27,629 bases of DNA from Diphasiastrum complanatum. Lineage: Eukaryota; Streptophyta; Lycopodiopsida; Lycopodiales; Lycopodiaceae. The notes below the pieces were generated by a model, which was given only the letters and a program-made list of their open reading frames with translations, had not been told where the DNA came from and did not search any database. The stretch's first letter is position 1. Each line of letters begins with the position of its first letter. Positions 1 through 9,757 of the stretch are shown one piece after another. A program made the position numbers and the translations under genes. The stretch spans positions 1 to 27,629 of the forward strand of contig MU836524.1 of the NCBI GenBank assembly GCA_029204225.1, in the 5' to 3' direction.

Positions 1-405
1 GTTAGGTAGGGCACCTAGACCTGGGTGGACACATTTGGTTTGGTCAAGAGATTGCCTGTTTGATCTCTATTCACAGTTGTATGGTTACCAATCTCATCTA
101 TAAGTGATCTAGACATTGTAATGATCATAGCCAATTTGTTTCATGCAATATCATTGAGTTTGAGTCAAATTTGGTTACTTAGTGTATTTCACACGTGCTA
201 AGGGTAGATGATCCTAACATTGTCCTATAGTCCATCATTTGATGTGAAATAGATCTTGTTTTAGAGAGATTTGAGTAGCTACTGAGAATCAATTCACAAA
301 TAGTTGCAAGATCTTTCATAGGAGGAGATAGCACTTCATTATTGGATCCTATTGAGAGTGTGTAGCAACATTTATTGTTCATCATTTGAGTTTTCTTCAC
401 TTTAA
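1..405 (+). other. Region upstream of the outer Copia gag; no gene
   Basis: No coding region is seen on either strand beyond chance frames. This is probably the leader, and perhaps part of the 5' LTR, of the outer Copia element whose gag starts at 406. I cannot find an LTR boundary or a TGGTATCAGAGC-type primer-binding site here, so the element's 5' end may lie outside the window or be decayed. A G-box core (CACGTG) occurs in GTATTTCACACGTG at 184-197, and the same 14 bases recur in the left LTR of the inner element. Confidence 0.4.
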
Positions 406-1764
406 ATGTCTTCAATGAGTTCATCTTTGTTGGAAACAAGTGAAAGATTGTCCACTTCAAACTATTCATTTTGGAAGATGAGGATGGAATCCATCTTGGT
501 CCTTCAAGATGTGATGGACATAGTTCTTGGCCTTGAAGAAGAACCACAAGTTCTTTAAGAGATACAAAAAGAGAGCTAGGATGGCTCTTCACTACATTAA
601 GATGAATGTCTCTAATGAGATATTGAGGGAGATAGGTACTTGTACAATAACCGCAAAGAAGCTTGGGATTGTCTCGAGACTATCTATGAGGCTAAGAACA
701 CCTCTAGGCTCCTCACTCTTAGAAATCAAATCTTCCAAAGTAGCCAAAAGAGTGATGAGAGTGCATCTAGCTATGTTTTGAGAGTAAAAGATATTCATAG
801 ACAACTTGCTTGCATTGGTGATTCCATCAATCAAAATGAGCTAGTCCAAGTCATTCTCAATGGCTTGAGAAGTGAATTCGATAACCTTGTCCAATCCTAT
901 GCCATTAAGGAGGAGCTACCAAGTTTGGAGTCTCTCCAAAGTGTGCTAATTTTTGAAGAATCAAGACAAGAGTACAAGCTCTTGCGGGTGGACAAGCTTT
1001 CTCTCACTCATAATGATGGCAAAGCCCTCTTTGCCAAGGACAAGCACAAAGGGAGGAGCAAGAACCAATATCAACAATCCTCAATCAAGGACAAAGCCAA
1101 ATCCAAAGACAAAGATGAGGAGGAAGATGATTCCTCTAATGCTTCATCATCCAAGCTCAAGAAGAAGAAGATCAAGTGCTTTTATTGTGGCAAGAAAGGC
1201 CATTATGCCACCAATTGCTTCAAGAAGAAGAATCAACTCAAGCAAGCCAACATCACCAATGAGAAGGAAAACACTATTGCAAGTGATGGAGAGCTATCTC
1301 TTATGGTCTCTAGCTTCTCATCCACTCCTTTCAAGAAGGACGACTTATGGTATATTGATAGTGGAGCCTCTTCACATATGTGTAGCTCAAAGGATTCTTT
1401 CATTTCTATTGCACCTTATGATGGAGTCAAGAAATCAATATACACTGCAAATGATTTTGAATGTCCTATTGAAGGCATAGGGAACATTCCCTTAAAGCTT
1501 GCATCCTCTAAATTTCCTTCTCTTTCTAAAGTTCTTTATGTGCCTAAGCTTACTAAGAATCTCATTAGTGTTGTCCAATCGCTTGATAATGGCCTTGATG
1601 TAAAATTCAATGTTGATACTTGCACTATCAAGAAGAATGATGAGATACTTGCATTAGGATCTAGATTTGGAGGCATCTATAAACTAGATCCAAATGAATA
1701 TGTGAATGCTTGTAATGTTGCTCTTGTGAACAAGCTCTCTATGGAGAAATCATGGCATAGGAGG
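406..1764 (+). pseudogene. Outer Copia retrotransposon: gag and protease part
   Basis: This is the 5' half of a decayed Ty1/Copia polyprotein. The likely start is ATG 406 (MSSMSSSLLE...), followed by a UBN2-type gag region with the typical NYSFWKMRMES motif. The frame is lost near 540-560 at a TAA, continues in another frame to about 640, then returns to one long frame to 1764. A CCHC zinc knuckle (CFYCGKKGHYATNC) lies at 1177-1218. The aspartic protease motif WYIDSGASSHM has its catalytic Asp-Ser-Gly at 1357-1365, intact. The frame reaches the SWHRR of the GAG-pre-integrase region, where the inner element interrupts it; the sequence resumes at 7748. With two frame breaks in gag alone it cannot be functional. 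Assignment to Copia is firm from domain order; the lineage within Copia is not determined. Confidence 0.9.
1760..1764. repeat. Target-site duplication, left copy (GGAGG)
   Basis: The five bases GGAGG lie immediately before the left LTR, and the same five lie immediately after the right LTR at 7743-7747. Five bases is the usual duplication size for Copia integrase. Removing one copy plus the inner element joins the outer reading frame exactly (WHRR then LGHPNYKS). Confidence 0.95.
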
Positions 1765-2415
1765 TGTGAAAGATTTCAGATCCTTAAGATCCAATCTACT
1801 TGAATGATCTTTGGTTAGAAAGAGAAATACATTACCAATTTCACCAATGTAGAAAAATCAGCATCTACACACAATTTGAGATGCAAACACTAATAGAACT
1901 TGATCAAACTTGAATGAAATGATTATGTACTGTTGCTGTCCGTACAAAACCAGCAAGCTACTGTATTTCACACGTGTGGATCCAAAAATAGCAGATATAG
2001 ATCATTCTACACATAGAATTGCAAGCAATCACCAAGATAGTGCACCAATGGATAGTAGAACCCAAGAGAACCATGTATAAGCATGAAATGAGATAGAGAA
2101 GAGAGAGTATGACTCTCTCCACGATTTACATCCTTTTATAGCAGGTCCAAACCCTATTTGGCCACTTGGCTTTCCCACCAAAATGCTAACCCTACCAATT
2201 TTGGGTCTAGATTCAATGTACCCAACTTATTCAAATTGAATCTACTCAAACTCGCATTCTATCTTTCCCACACTTTCAAAAAAGTGTTTATTCAAATGAA
2301 ATTTAGACTAATGAACTTTGAAAAGTCAACCTCTAAGTCTAAAACAAGTTTTGGCCTCAATATGCCAAATATGGAAATATTGCAAAATGTGATGAAACTA
2401 GTGGAATCTTTCACA
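1765..2415 (-). repeat. Left (3') LTR of inner Copia element
   Basis: This copy is 651 bp, the same length as the right LTR, with about 97 percent identity by hand comparison and no indels seen. It is bounded by perfect 11-bp inverted ends TGTGAAAGATT / AATCTTTCACA. Read on the minus strand it contains a TATA-like box CTATAAAAGG (plus-strand 2132-2141), consistent with an LTR promoter, and a G-box CACGTG within 1963-1976. Confidence 0.95.
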
Positions 2416-2425
2416 CTCCCTCTTC
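2416..2425 (-). promoter_or_regulatory. Polypurine tract of inner element
   Basis: The minus strand reads GAAGAGGGAG directly before the 3' LTR. A purine tract at this place primes plus-strand DNA synthesis in LTR retrotransposons. The position, abutting the LTR with no gap, is the main support. Confidence 0.8.
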
Positions 2426-2944
2426 AACTAGTTTTAGCATAGACTTTGATAATACTCCAAGTGAAGTCCTATGCTTCATGAACAAGTCTTTTCCCAATGC
2501 TTTGGTGAAGATATCAGCTACACATTCCCTTGAAGACACATGTTGAAGCTCCACCTCCTTTGCAATGACTCGTATCTCAATATGCTTGCTCCTAGCATGA
2601 AAGATAGGATTGGATGCCATTCTTTGAGTTGATTGATTGTCACAAAAGACGATTGGACTCTCTGAAAAATCTAGCAAGTGAAGATCCTTGATCATCCTTT
2701 TGTAAGAGCTTTGTACTCGGCCTCACTAGATGACAATGAGATAGTGGCTTGTTTCTTTGACATCCATGATATAGCTCTAAAATACAATAAGAACTAATGA
2801 ATTTCCTATCCATTACATCTCCAGCATAGTCCGAATCTGAAAATCCAAAAAGATTAGGTGATGATCCCTCATACAATATGCCAAAATCTCGAGTTCCAAT
2901 GATGTACCTCAAAACTTGCTTTCCTAGCTTCCAATGCTCCTAGC
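2426..2944 (-). pseudogene. Damaged Copia RNase H region of inner element
   Basis: On the minus strand, normal Copia sequence resumes at about 2944 with HWKLGKQVLRYIIGTRDFG, followed by the RNase H hallmark GFSDSDYAGD. A short deletion then breaks the frame after SSYC. The stretch of the SLSSSEAEYKAL motif is present in a shifted frame, and a second deletion joins it to MIKDLHLLDFS. The conserved tail FCDNQSTQRMASNP...HARSKHIEI and VADIFTKAL (2411-2695) ends near the polypurine tract. It is therefore read in at least three frames and is not translatable as one domain. The loss looks like two small deletions rather than general decay, since the codons between them are well kept. Confidence 0.85.
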
Positions 2945-5900
2945 ATAGTTTTTGTCAATAGAACTTTGATCCATCATAAGAATGATCTTCTTCCTAAGAA
3001 TAGATCTCCTTTCAATGATCATGTAATGCTCAAAATAGAAACAACCATAATTGATATAGAGAATAGTGTCCACTTGGGATGCTTCACTATTTCTTACATC
3101 AATTTTACATGTAAAAATGTGACTAGAACATGAAGAATCAAATAGAATGTAAGTGAGATGATTCCACCATTCTTCCAAATCTGAAATCTCTGAAAAAATA
3201 CAGCAAACAAACAATAAATGTGAGTGATCAACTTTTGCTTGCATGTCTCTTCCTCCTTTGTCCTTTGTTGCCTTGTATCCACCATGATACTCCATGAATG
3301 AGCCTCCATCTTCATCTTGCCACAAGAAACCATCAAACCTTGGAAATCCATGAGTAGGTGAGTACATAAATGATGCAGATCCAGCACCACATGACTCCAT
3401 AAACCAAGTAGTTTGCACTAGTCCATCTTCAAGATTTACTTGACACAAGAAAATGACCATGAATTCACCAAAAATTGACAATCTCCAAGTATTGGCACCA
3501 AGTAGCTCAACACTTGAGAACTTAGCCATGGATGAGTGACATAATGAGCCTCCAATAGCTTCATTTCCATCAGCAAAATCAGCCAAGAATGCTAGTACAA
3601 ATCCAACATCAAAACAATGCTCACCAATGTAGCTAGTTTTACCATATCTTGACAATTTGCACACATCCACATGAAATTGCTCAAACATGAGATAGAACAA
3701 GTAAAGTAAACTTGAACAGCACTTTCTTGCTGCTCCTTTGACCTTACTTGAGTCTTCAATATGCTGCAAAAACAGATCCATAACACCCTTGCCAATTACC
3801 TCTCCTTTGATGCTCTTGACTAGCTCCAAATTGCCAACTTCCCTTTTGACTAGTTGAAGCGCTTTGAGATCAACCTCTTGATCTTCAACTTGACCATCAA
3901 AGTCATTGAACAAATTTTGTTTTCCAGATCCATTACTTGATTTTACAGCAAGATAACATCCATCCACTTGCATAGCTCCATGTACACAAGAAGATCCTCC
4001 AAAAGATGTTTCACTCTTTATAAGAGATCGATACTCAAGATCCATTGGTTGGATACACTCCTCTTCTTTCCTTGCTTGATCTACACTTGTAGGATCATCA
4101 AAAGAGGTTAGGAAAGTAACATAATTTCTAGAAACTACTTGCTTACCCTTTTGATCATATGTGAGCCTTGAAGGTACTTGTCTTTCTCTTGATGTTCTCC
4201 TTGGCTTTTGACTTGATGAAGGTCCATCATCACCACCATCCAAAGTAGGATCCTTCTCATCACCATCAAGAATGTTAGAACCATCTACTTTACCATCAAT
4301 CATGCTTGAAGACACCTTTGGAATGTTTCCCTCATAAAAAATGACATCTCTACCAACAATCACTTTGTTAGTAGAAGGAATGTAAACCTTGTAGGCTTTA
4401 CTCACCTCACTATATCCAACAAAAATACCTCTTCTTGAAGATGGATCCTCCTTGGTCCTATCATCAAGAGTAATGTTGACATAGCATGTGCATCCAAAGG
4501 TTCTTAGAAAGTTGACACTCGGCCTCCTCTTGAATAGCATCTCAAAAGGTGTCCTTCCATCCAAAATAGCACTCGGCCACCTATTGCACAAGAAATTGGC
4601 ACACAACAAAGCTTGATCCCAAAATGGTTTGTCAAGATTAGCACTTAACCTCATAGTTTTAGCACTTTCACATAAAGTTCTATTCTTCCTTTCAGCCACT
4701 CCATTTTGTTGTGGGGTCCTTGATGTTGTATACTCCCTCTTGATCCCATGCTCATCACAAAAGGCCTTGAACTTGTTAGATATGTACTCACCACCATTGT
4801 CACCTCTCAAGCACTTGATCTTTGTGGAGAATTGGTTCTCCCTTGCATTATTGAACTTGACAAAGACATCATACACTTCATCCTTGCTCTTTAGTAGATA
4901 GATCCAACAAAATCTACTAAAATCATCAATGAATGTTACATACATCTTAGATCCACTATTGCTAATTGTAGTAAATCCATGAATATCCGAATTTACAAGT
5001 TGAAAAGGCTTTGTAGATCTAGAAATAGATCTAGTATAAGGTAGTCTATGTGACTTAGACAAAGCACAAGACTCACAAACATGCTTGTCATTACTTAAGG
5101 AACTTGGAAGACCAATCACAACCTTCTTCCTTGCCATTCCCTCCAATGACTTGAAGTTGAGGTGTCCCATCCTTTTGTGCCAAACCTCTTGAATAGAAAT
5201 TTGCTCCCTTGCAACACATCCAACTTGGTTAGCAATAACACAAGCATCAAGTTTGAACAACTTCCCTTGTCTTTTACCTTTTCCAATCAAGACATCCTTC
5301 CTTTTGATCAAACAAGCATCTCCATCAAACTCCACCTTGAGGCCCTTACTTAGCATTTGACTCACACTAAGCAAATTCTTGGTAATAGATGGAATAAACA
5401 AGACATCCTCCAAATGAACATTCCTATTTGTAGAGAGAGAAATAGGACTTGTGCCAATCCGTTTGATTGCACACTCACCATCATTGGCCGTGTAGATCAC
5501 CCTCTTGTCATCTCCACATGCCAACAAAGAAGTGAAGTACTCTTTGTGAAAGGTCATGTGTGAACTTGCTTCACTATCAATCCACCAAGGATCTAGATCT
5601 CCATCATTAGCAAGCATACATGAAGACATCACAAAAGCATCATCATTTGCATCTTGCACATCCGAACCATCCTCATCAAGAGTAAGATTACCTTGCTTGT
5701 CTCCTTGATCTCTCTTCTTCTTGTAGCACTCACTTGCAAAGTGTCCTTTGATGCCACAATAGAGGCACTTGAGCTTTGATCTATCCTTCTTTTTGCCACT
5801 TGAAGAAGCATCCACTTGATCTTGCCCTTTAGACCACTTGCTTTTGGTTTTGTTCTTGAATTTGCCCTTTGTGAACATAGCATCCTCTTGAAGTGTCGAT

Positions 5901-6490
5901 GTAGATCCACCTCTTGCTTGAAGCCTATATTCCTCATTGATCAAGATCTCTTGAAGATCCATCAAACTTGGCAAAGTATTTTGAATAGCAATACTTTGAA
6001 CAATGTTAGCATGAGCATCCAACAAGCCATTAAGAATCACTTGAATAAGCTCTCCTTCCTTAATGCTTTCATCTACGCAAGCTAACTCATCATTCAATGC
6101 TTTCATTCTCAAAACAAAAGTACTTGGACTTTCTTCATTCTTTTGCAAACAAGAAAAGATTTGCCTTATTAGAGTCAACACTCTAGAAGTAGACTTGGAT
6201 TCATAAAGCTTCTTCAATGAATTCCAAGCTTCCAAAGATGATGTGCACTTACCAACTTCCTTGAGAAGTTCATTGGTAACATTCATCTTTATCATGTGTA
6301 GAGCCTTCTTGGCCCTCTTGTCATACCTCAATTGATCTTGTTGTGTTGTTGGTCTCTCCTCCAAACCTACAACAATATCCAAAACATCATTCATCTCAAG
6401 AAGTGACTCCATCCTCACTTTCCATAATGAATAGTTACTTGAGGTAAGCCTATCATTGGCTTCCAACATGACTCCAATTGAGGTTGCCAT
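2924..6490 (-). CDS. Inner Copia gag-protease-integrase polyprotein with foreign C-terminal third
   Basis: One open frame of 1188 codons starts at ATG 6490. Residues 1-230 are UBN2-type gag (SSNYSLWKVRMESLL). A CCHC zinc knuckle (CLYCGIKGHFASEC) lies near residue 241. The protease motif near residue 305 reads WWIDSEASSHM, so the glycine of the usual Asp-Ser-Gly is Glu (codon at 5570-5572). GAG-pre-integrase with HKRMGH and CESCALSKSH begins near 437. Integrase core residues are visible: SDIHGF near 501, RGDNGGEY near 566 and NGVAERKN near 599. The post-integrase region VGYSEVSKAYKVY follows. Where RT should begin, only the first residues (YRSLIKSET, near 820) match Copia. The remaining 360 or so residues are unrelated to RT. 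The frame is uninterrupted over 3.57 kb, unlike the outer element, so loss of function comes from RT replacement, not stops. Confidence 0.9.
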   Translation of the reverse strand: MATSIGVMLEANDRLTSSNYSLWKVRMESLLEMNDVLDIVVGLEERPTTQQDQLRYDKRAKKALHMIKMNVTNELLKEVGKCTSSLEAWNSLKKLYESKSTSRVLTLIRQIFSCLQKNEESPSTFVLRMKALNDELACVDESIKEGELIQVILNGLLDAHANIVQSIAIQNTLPSLMDLQEILINEEYRLQARGGSTSTLQEDAMFTKGKFKNKTKSKWSKGQDQVDASSSGKKKDRSKLKCLYCGIKGHFASECYKKKRDQGDKQGNLTLDEDGSDVQDANDDAFVMSSCMLANDGDLDPWWIDSEASSHMTFHKEYFTSLLACGDDKRVIYTANDGECAIKRIGTSPISLSTNRNVHLEDVLFIPSITKNLLSVSQMLSKGLKVEFDGDACLIKRKDVLIGKGKRQGKLFKLDACVIANQVGCVAREQISIQEVWHKRMGHLNFKSLEGMARKKVVIGLPSSLSNDKHVCESCALSKSHRLPYTRSISRSTKPFQLVNSDIHGFTTISNSGSKMYVTFIDDFSRFCWIYLLKSKDEVYDVFVKFNNARENQFSTKIKCLRGDNGGEYISNKFKAFCDEHGIKREYTTSRTPQQNGVAERKNRTLCESAKTMRLSANLDKPFWDQALLCANFLCNRWPSAILDGRTPFEMLFKRRPSVNFLRTFGCTCYVNITLDDRTKEDPSSRRGIFVGYSEVSKAYKVYIPSTNKVIVGRDVIFYEGNIPKVSSSMIDGKVDGSNILDGDEKDPTLDGGDDGPSSSQKPRRTSRERQVPSRLTYDQKGKQVVSRNYVTFLTSFDDPTSVDQARKEEECIQPMDLEYRSLIKSETSFGGSSCVHGAMQVDGCYLAVKSSNGSGKQNLFNDFDGQVEDQEVDLKALQLVKREVGNLELVKSIKGEVIGKGVMDLFLQHIEDSSKVKGAARKCCSSLLYLFYLMFEQFHVDVCKLSRYGKTSYIGEHCFDVGFVLAFLADFADGNEAIGGSLCHSSMAKFSSVELLGANTWRLSIFGEFMVIFLCQVNLEDGLVQTTWFMESCGAGSASFMYSPTHGFPRFDGFLWQDEDGGSFMEYHGGYKATKDKGGRDMQAKVDHSHLLFVCCIFSEISDLEEWWNHLTYILFDSSCSSHIFTCKIDVRNSEASQVDTILYINYGCFYFEHYMIIERRSILRKKIILMMDQSSIDKNYARSIGS
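2945..4010 (-). other. Unknown open segment replacing reverse transcriptase
   Basis: This stretch of about 1065 bp sits between the first residues of the Copia RT region (ending near 4010) and HWKLGKQVLRYI (starting near 2944), where RT belongs. It reads in frame from integrase for about 355 codons without a stop, which is very unlikely by chance. The predicted product contains charged segments (EDQEVDLKALQLVKREVGNL) and several hydrophobic runs (SSLLYLFYLMF, DVGFVLAFLADF, FGEFMVIFLCQV, HLLFVCCIF) that could be membrane-associated or buried. No catalytic motif or known family is recognised. It may be a captured host gene fragment, exons of another transposon, or a lineage-specific element domain. 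The frame closes at 2924-2926, about 20 bp into the resumed Copia sequence. Confidence 0.75.
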
Positions 6491-7079
6491 GTAGCAATGA
6501 CCTGATCTTCTCTTTCAACCTGCTTCAATGCACAAAGCACTCCTTTGAAAAACAACAAATGCTTTCAAAAGAAATCATCCAAGATTTGAAACTATCTCAC
6601 AAATTCTCTTCTAGCACTTATCCAAGCAAATCAACACATAGAATCATGGAATCTTGATCAACCTATGATCTATCCTCAATCTAATGACTTTTGCCACTTC
6701 CTAAGATTGAAACACACTCAAATGAAGTCCAGCAACCTCACTATCTAGAGATCCAATCAAAATTAGGGTTTTGACAAAATCACAAAAAATTGACTATTCC
6801 AAATCTACATGCAAATGCTGAAAATTTGATATGCAATCTATAAGCCACCACTTAGGCTGAACCAATGATCCAAAAATCGGCCAAATCCAGCATGTGAATT
6901 CAAAAAACGGAATTGAACAAGTATATTGACCTATTTAGTGTTTTGATCTACAAAAGATCCAATCTACAAACGCAAAAAATCCGATTTTGGTGTAGAATCC
7001 TCTCTAGCATGCTATAGACTTGATATTTTCACCAAATCATTGATAGATCTGATTTCCTCCTTCATAACCTGAAACGCAA
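6491..7079 (-). other. Untranslated leader of inner Copia element
   Basis: This lies between the primer-binding site and the gag start codon. It shows no open frame of note on either strand and no domain similarity. The length (589 nt) is reasonable for a Copia leader, which usually carries packaging and dimerisation signals; none can be pointed to here. Confidence 0.7.
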
Positions 7080-7091
7080 GCTCTGATACCA
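7080..7091 (-). promoter_or_regulatory. Primer-binding site of inner element (initiator tRNA-Met type)
   Basis: The minus strand reads TGGTATCAGAGC directly after the 5' LTR, with no spacer. This is the classic plant Copia primer-binding site, complementary to the 3' end of initiator methionine tRNA. It fixes the orientation of the element and the inner boundary of the LTR at 7092. Confidence 0.95.
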
Positions 7092-7742
7092 TGTGAAAGA
7101 TTTCAGATCCTTAAGATCCAATCTACTTGAATGATCTTTGGTTAGAAAGAGAAATACACTACCAATTTCACCAATGTAGAAAAATCAGCATCTACACACA
7201 ATTTGAGATGCAAACACTAATAGAACTTGATCAAACTTGAATGAAATGATTATGTACTGTTGCTGTCCATACAGAACCAGCAAGCTACTATATTTCACAC
7301 GTGTGGATCCAAAAATAACAAATATCGATCATTCTACACATAGAATTGCAAGCAATCACCAAGATAGTGCACCAATGGATAGTAGAACCCAAGAGAACCA
7401 TGTATAAGCATGAAATGAGATAGAGAAGAGAGAATATGACTCTCTCCACGAGTTACATCCTTTTATAACAGGTCCAAACCCTATTTGGCCACTTGGCTTT
7501 CCCACCAAAATGCTAACCCTACCAATTTTGGGTCTAGATTCAATGTACCCAACTTATTCAAATTGAATCTACTCAAACTCGCATTCTATCTTTCCCACAA
7601 TTTCAAAAAAGTGTTTATTCAAATGAGTTTTGGCCAAATAAACTTTGAAAAGTCAACCTCTAAGTCTAAAACAAGTTTTGGCCTCAATATGCCAAATATG
7701 AAAATATTGCAAAATGTGATGAAACTAGTTGAATCTTTCACA
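7092..7742 (-). repeat. Right (5') LTR of inner Copia element
   Basis: This copy is 651 bp and ungapped against the left LTR. A TATA-like TTATAAAAGG lies on the minus strand at about 7459-7468, which would serve transcription into the element. Six of the roughly 19 differences from the left LTR fall within 14 bases (7627-7640 here, 2300-2313 there); the rest are scattered. Confidence 0.95.
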
Positions 7743-7747
7743 GGAGG
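7743..7747. repeat. Target-site duplication, right copy (GGAGG)
   Basis: This is identical to 1760-1764. The outer element continues in its previous reading frame from 7748. Confidence 0.95.
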
Positions 7748-9757
7748 TTGGGACATCCCAACTACAAATCCATGCTCTCTATGATCAAAGAGGCCAAAGC
7801 TATTGGCTTGCCAAAGTCATTCTCCAAGAAGATCAAGCCTTGTGAGGCTTGTGCTATTGCTAAATCTCACAAAAAGCCATTTACAAAATAGCATCCTTTG
7901 GAGTTAATCCACTCGGACATGCATTTCTCATCAACTATAAGCAAGGGAGGAGCCACTTGTTTTGATACTTTAATTGATGATTTCACAAGATTCACTTGGA
8001 TATATCTTCTTGCTTCTAAATCTATGGTGTTTGATCATTTTCTTATTTTCAAAGCTTATGTAGAGAAGCAATTCTCATTCAAGATTAAAGCTCTTAGATG
8101 TGATGGAGGTGGTGAATATATCTCCAATAAATTTTATGATTTCTGTGAGCTTGAAGGCATCAAAAGAGAGTTCTCTTGTGCCTATTCTCCATCTCGAAAT
8201 GGAGTGGCCGAGAGAAAGAATAGATCTCTATGTGAATGTGCAAAATCTATGAGAATTGAGGCATCTTTGCCCAAAGATTTTTGGGGAGAAGCCATTAATT
8301 GTGCAAATTATATTTGCAATAGGCTCCCACATATAGCTCTTGGAGGAAAGTCACCATATGAAATCTTATATTTGAATAAACCTAAGGTTGATCACCTTAG
8401 AATTTTTGGATGCATATGCTTTGCCCATATTCCCTTGGAAACAAGGAAGAAGGAAGATCCTAGTGCATGCAAAGGGATCATGGTTGGATACTCATCCACC
8501 AAAAAGGCCTACAGAGTCTTTGTACTCTCTTCAAGTTATTGAAAGTAGAGATGTTGTCTTTCATGAAGATCAACATTCATCTTTTGAAGAGGCCGAGATC
8601 AAGAAGTCTATGGATGCATCACCTATTATTGATTTTGAAGACAATTATGATGTGATGGGGTCGAGAATTGAAGAAGACTCTCCTCAAATTTTCTCACCAA
8701 GAAGATCCATGAGAGATAGATCCGAGCCTAAGAGGCTCTCATATGTTGACAAAGGCAAACAAGTGGATCTTGATTCCAATAATTATGTTTTTTTGTGTCT
8801 CTCATGAAGAGCCAAAGAATGTACAAGAGGCACTCAATACCAAGGAGTGGTATGATGCCATGAAGCAAGAGTATGATGCATTGATCACCGACAATACTTG
8901 GGAGCTTGTGGATCCTCCATCCAACAAGCATGTGATTGGTTGCAAGTGGGTATTTCGGATCAAGTACAATCATGATGGCACCATCAACGAGTATAAAGCA
9001 AGATTATGTGCCAAAGGATTTGCTCAAATCTATGGCCTTGATTATGAGGAGACCTTTGCACACGTTGCAAAGATGGTGACAATAAGAATTCTTATTTCTC
9101 TTGCTTGTTTCTTTAATTGGAAGGTGTTCCAATTGATGTATCCAATGCTTTTCTAAATGGTTATCTTGAGGAGGAGATCTATATGGAACAACCTCAAGGA
9201 CTCATCAAGGATGAGTTCAAAGCGTGCTTGCTCTTCAAAAGTCTTTATGGACTCAAAGAAGCACCAAGATCATGGTATTCAAGACTTAATTATTTTCTTA
9301 TCTCACTAGGATTTACTCTTAATGACTATGATCCTTCCATGTATCTAAAGTTTGTTGATAGCAATATTGTCATTCTTCTAATTTATGTTGATGACATTAT
9401 TCTTTGTGGAAGTTGTATCAAGCTAGTTGATGAAACTAAGCTAGCACTTGGATGTGAGTTTCAAATGCAAGATCTAGGAGAGATACATTACATCCTAGGC
9501 CTGGAAATTGATTTTTATAAAGATCATGTCTTTATATGCCAATCTAGATATCTCACTCTATGTTGAAAAAATTCCATATGGAAAATTCTAAGAGCATATA
9601 TAGATACTCCAATGGAGCAAATTGTAAAAGATCCTAATAAAGGTGATAAAGGCTCCTTGATTTGGCTTATCATTACTAGGCCCGATTTAAGTTTTTGTGT
9701 GCACAAATTGAGTCAATTTATGCAAGATCCTAAGATCCATCATTGGAAGATGGCGAA
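7748..9757 (+). pseudogene. Outer Copia retrotransposon: integrase and reverse transcriptase part, truncated
   Basis: The interrupted polyprotein continues with LGHPNYKS and the CEACAIAKSHKK zinc pair, meeting a TAG at 7889-7891. Integrase follows (7898-8540): SDMHF, a catalytic-region motif reading RCDGGGEY (usual form RGDNGGEY) at about 8095-8118, and NGVAERKN at 8199-8222. The frame shifts near 8535, again near 8800 at the start of RT, and again near 9120. RT motifs include GCKWVFRIK (near 8940), PIDVSNAFLNG (near 9125), LYGLKEAPRSWY (near 9245) and the catalytic YVDD box at 9384-9395. After a stop near 9563 a decayed stretch still shows ITRPDLSF and KLSQFMQDPKIHHWKM (9670-9755), with a deletion of the residues before it. 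RNase H and the 3' LTR are absent. The element ends at about 9757 against unrelated DNA. Confidence 0.9.

Larger units (their letters stand above)
1765..7742 (-). mobile_element. Inner Copia-type LTR retrotransposon, complete but lacking reverse transcriptase
   Basis: This is a 5978-bp element inserted antisense into the outer Copia. It has two LTRs of 651 bp each with TGTGAAAGATT...AATCTTTCACA ends, a 5-bp duplication GGAGG, a primer-binding site directly inside the right (5') LTR and a polypurine tract directly inside the left (3') LTR. Internal order in the minus direction is leader, gag, protease, integrase, a foreign-looking open segment, then a damaged RNase H. No RT motifs (such as the YVDD box) are present. 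By hand count the LTRs differ at about 19 of 651 sites, so it is much younger than its host element. It would need RT supplied by a related element to move, so it is best described as a non-autonomous derivative. Confidence 0.95.

Noticed and set aside
179-592. Minus-strand open frame of 137 codons over the outer gag start
   Set aside because: It lies antisense to a clear Copia gag and has no domain pattern; a shadow frame.
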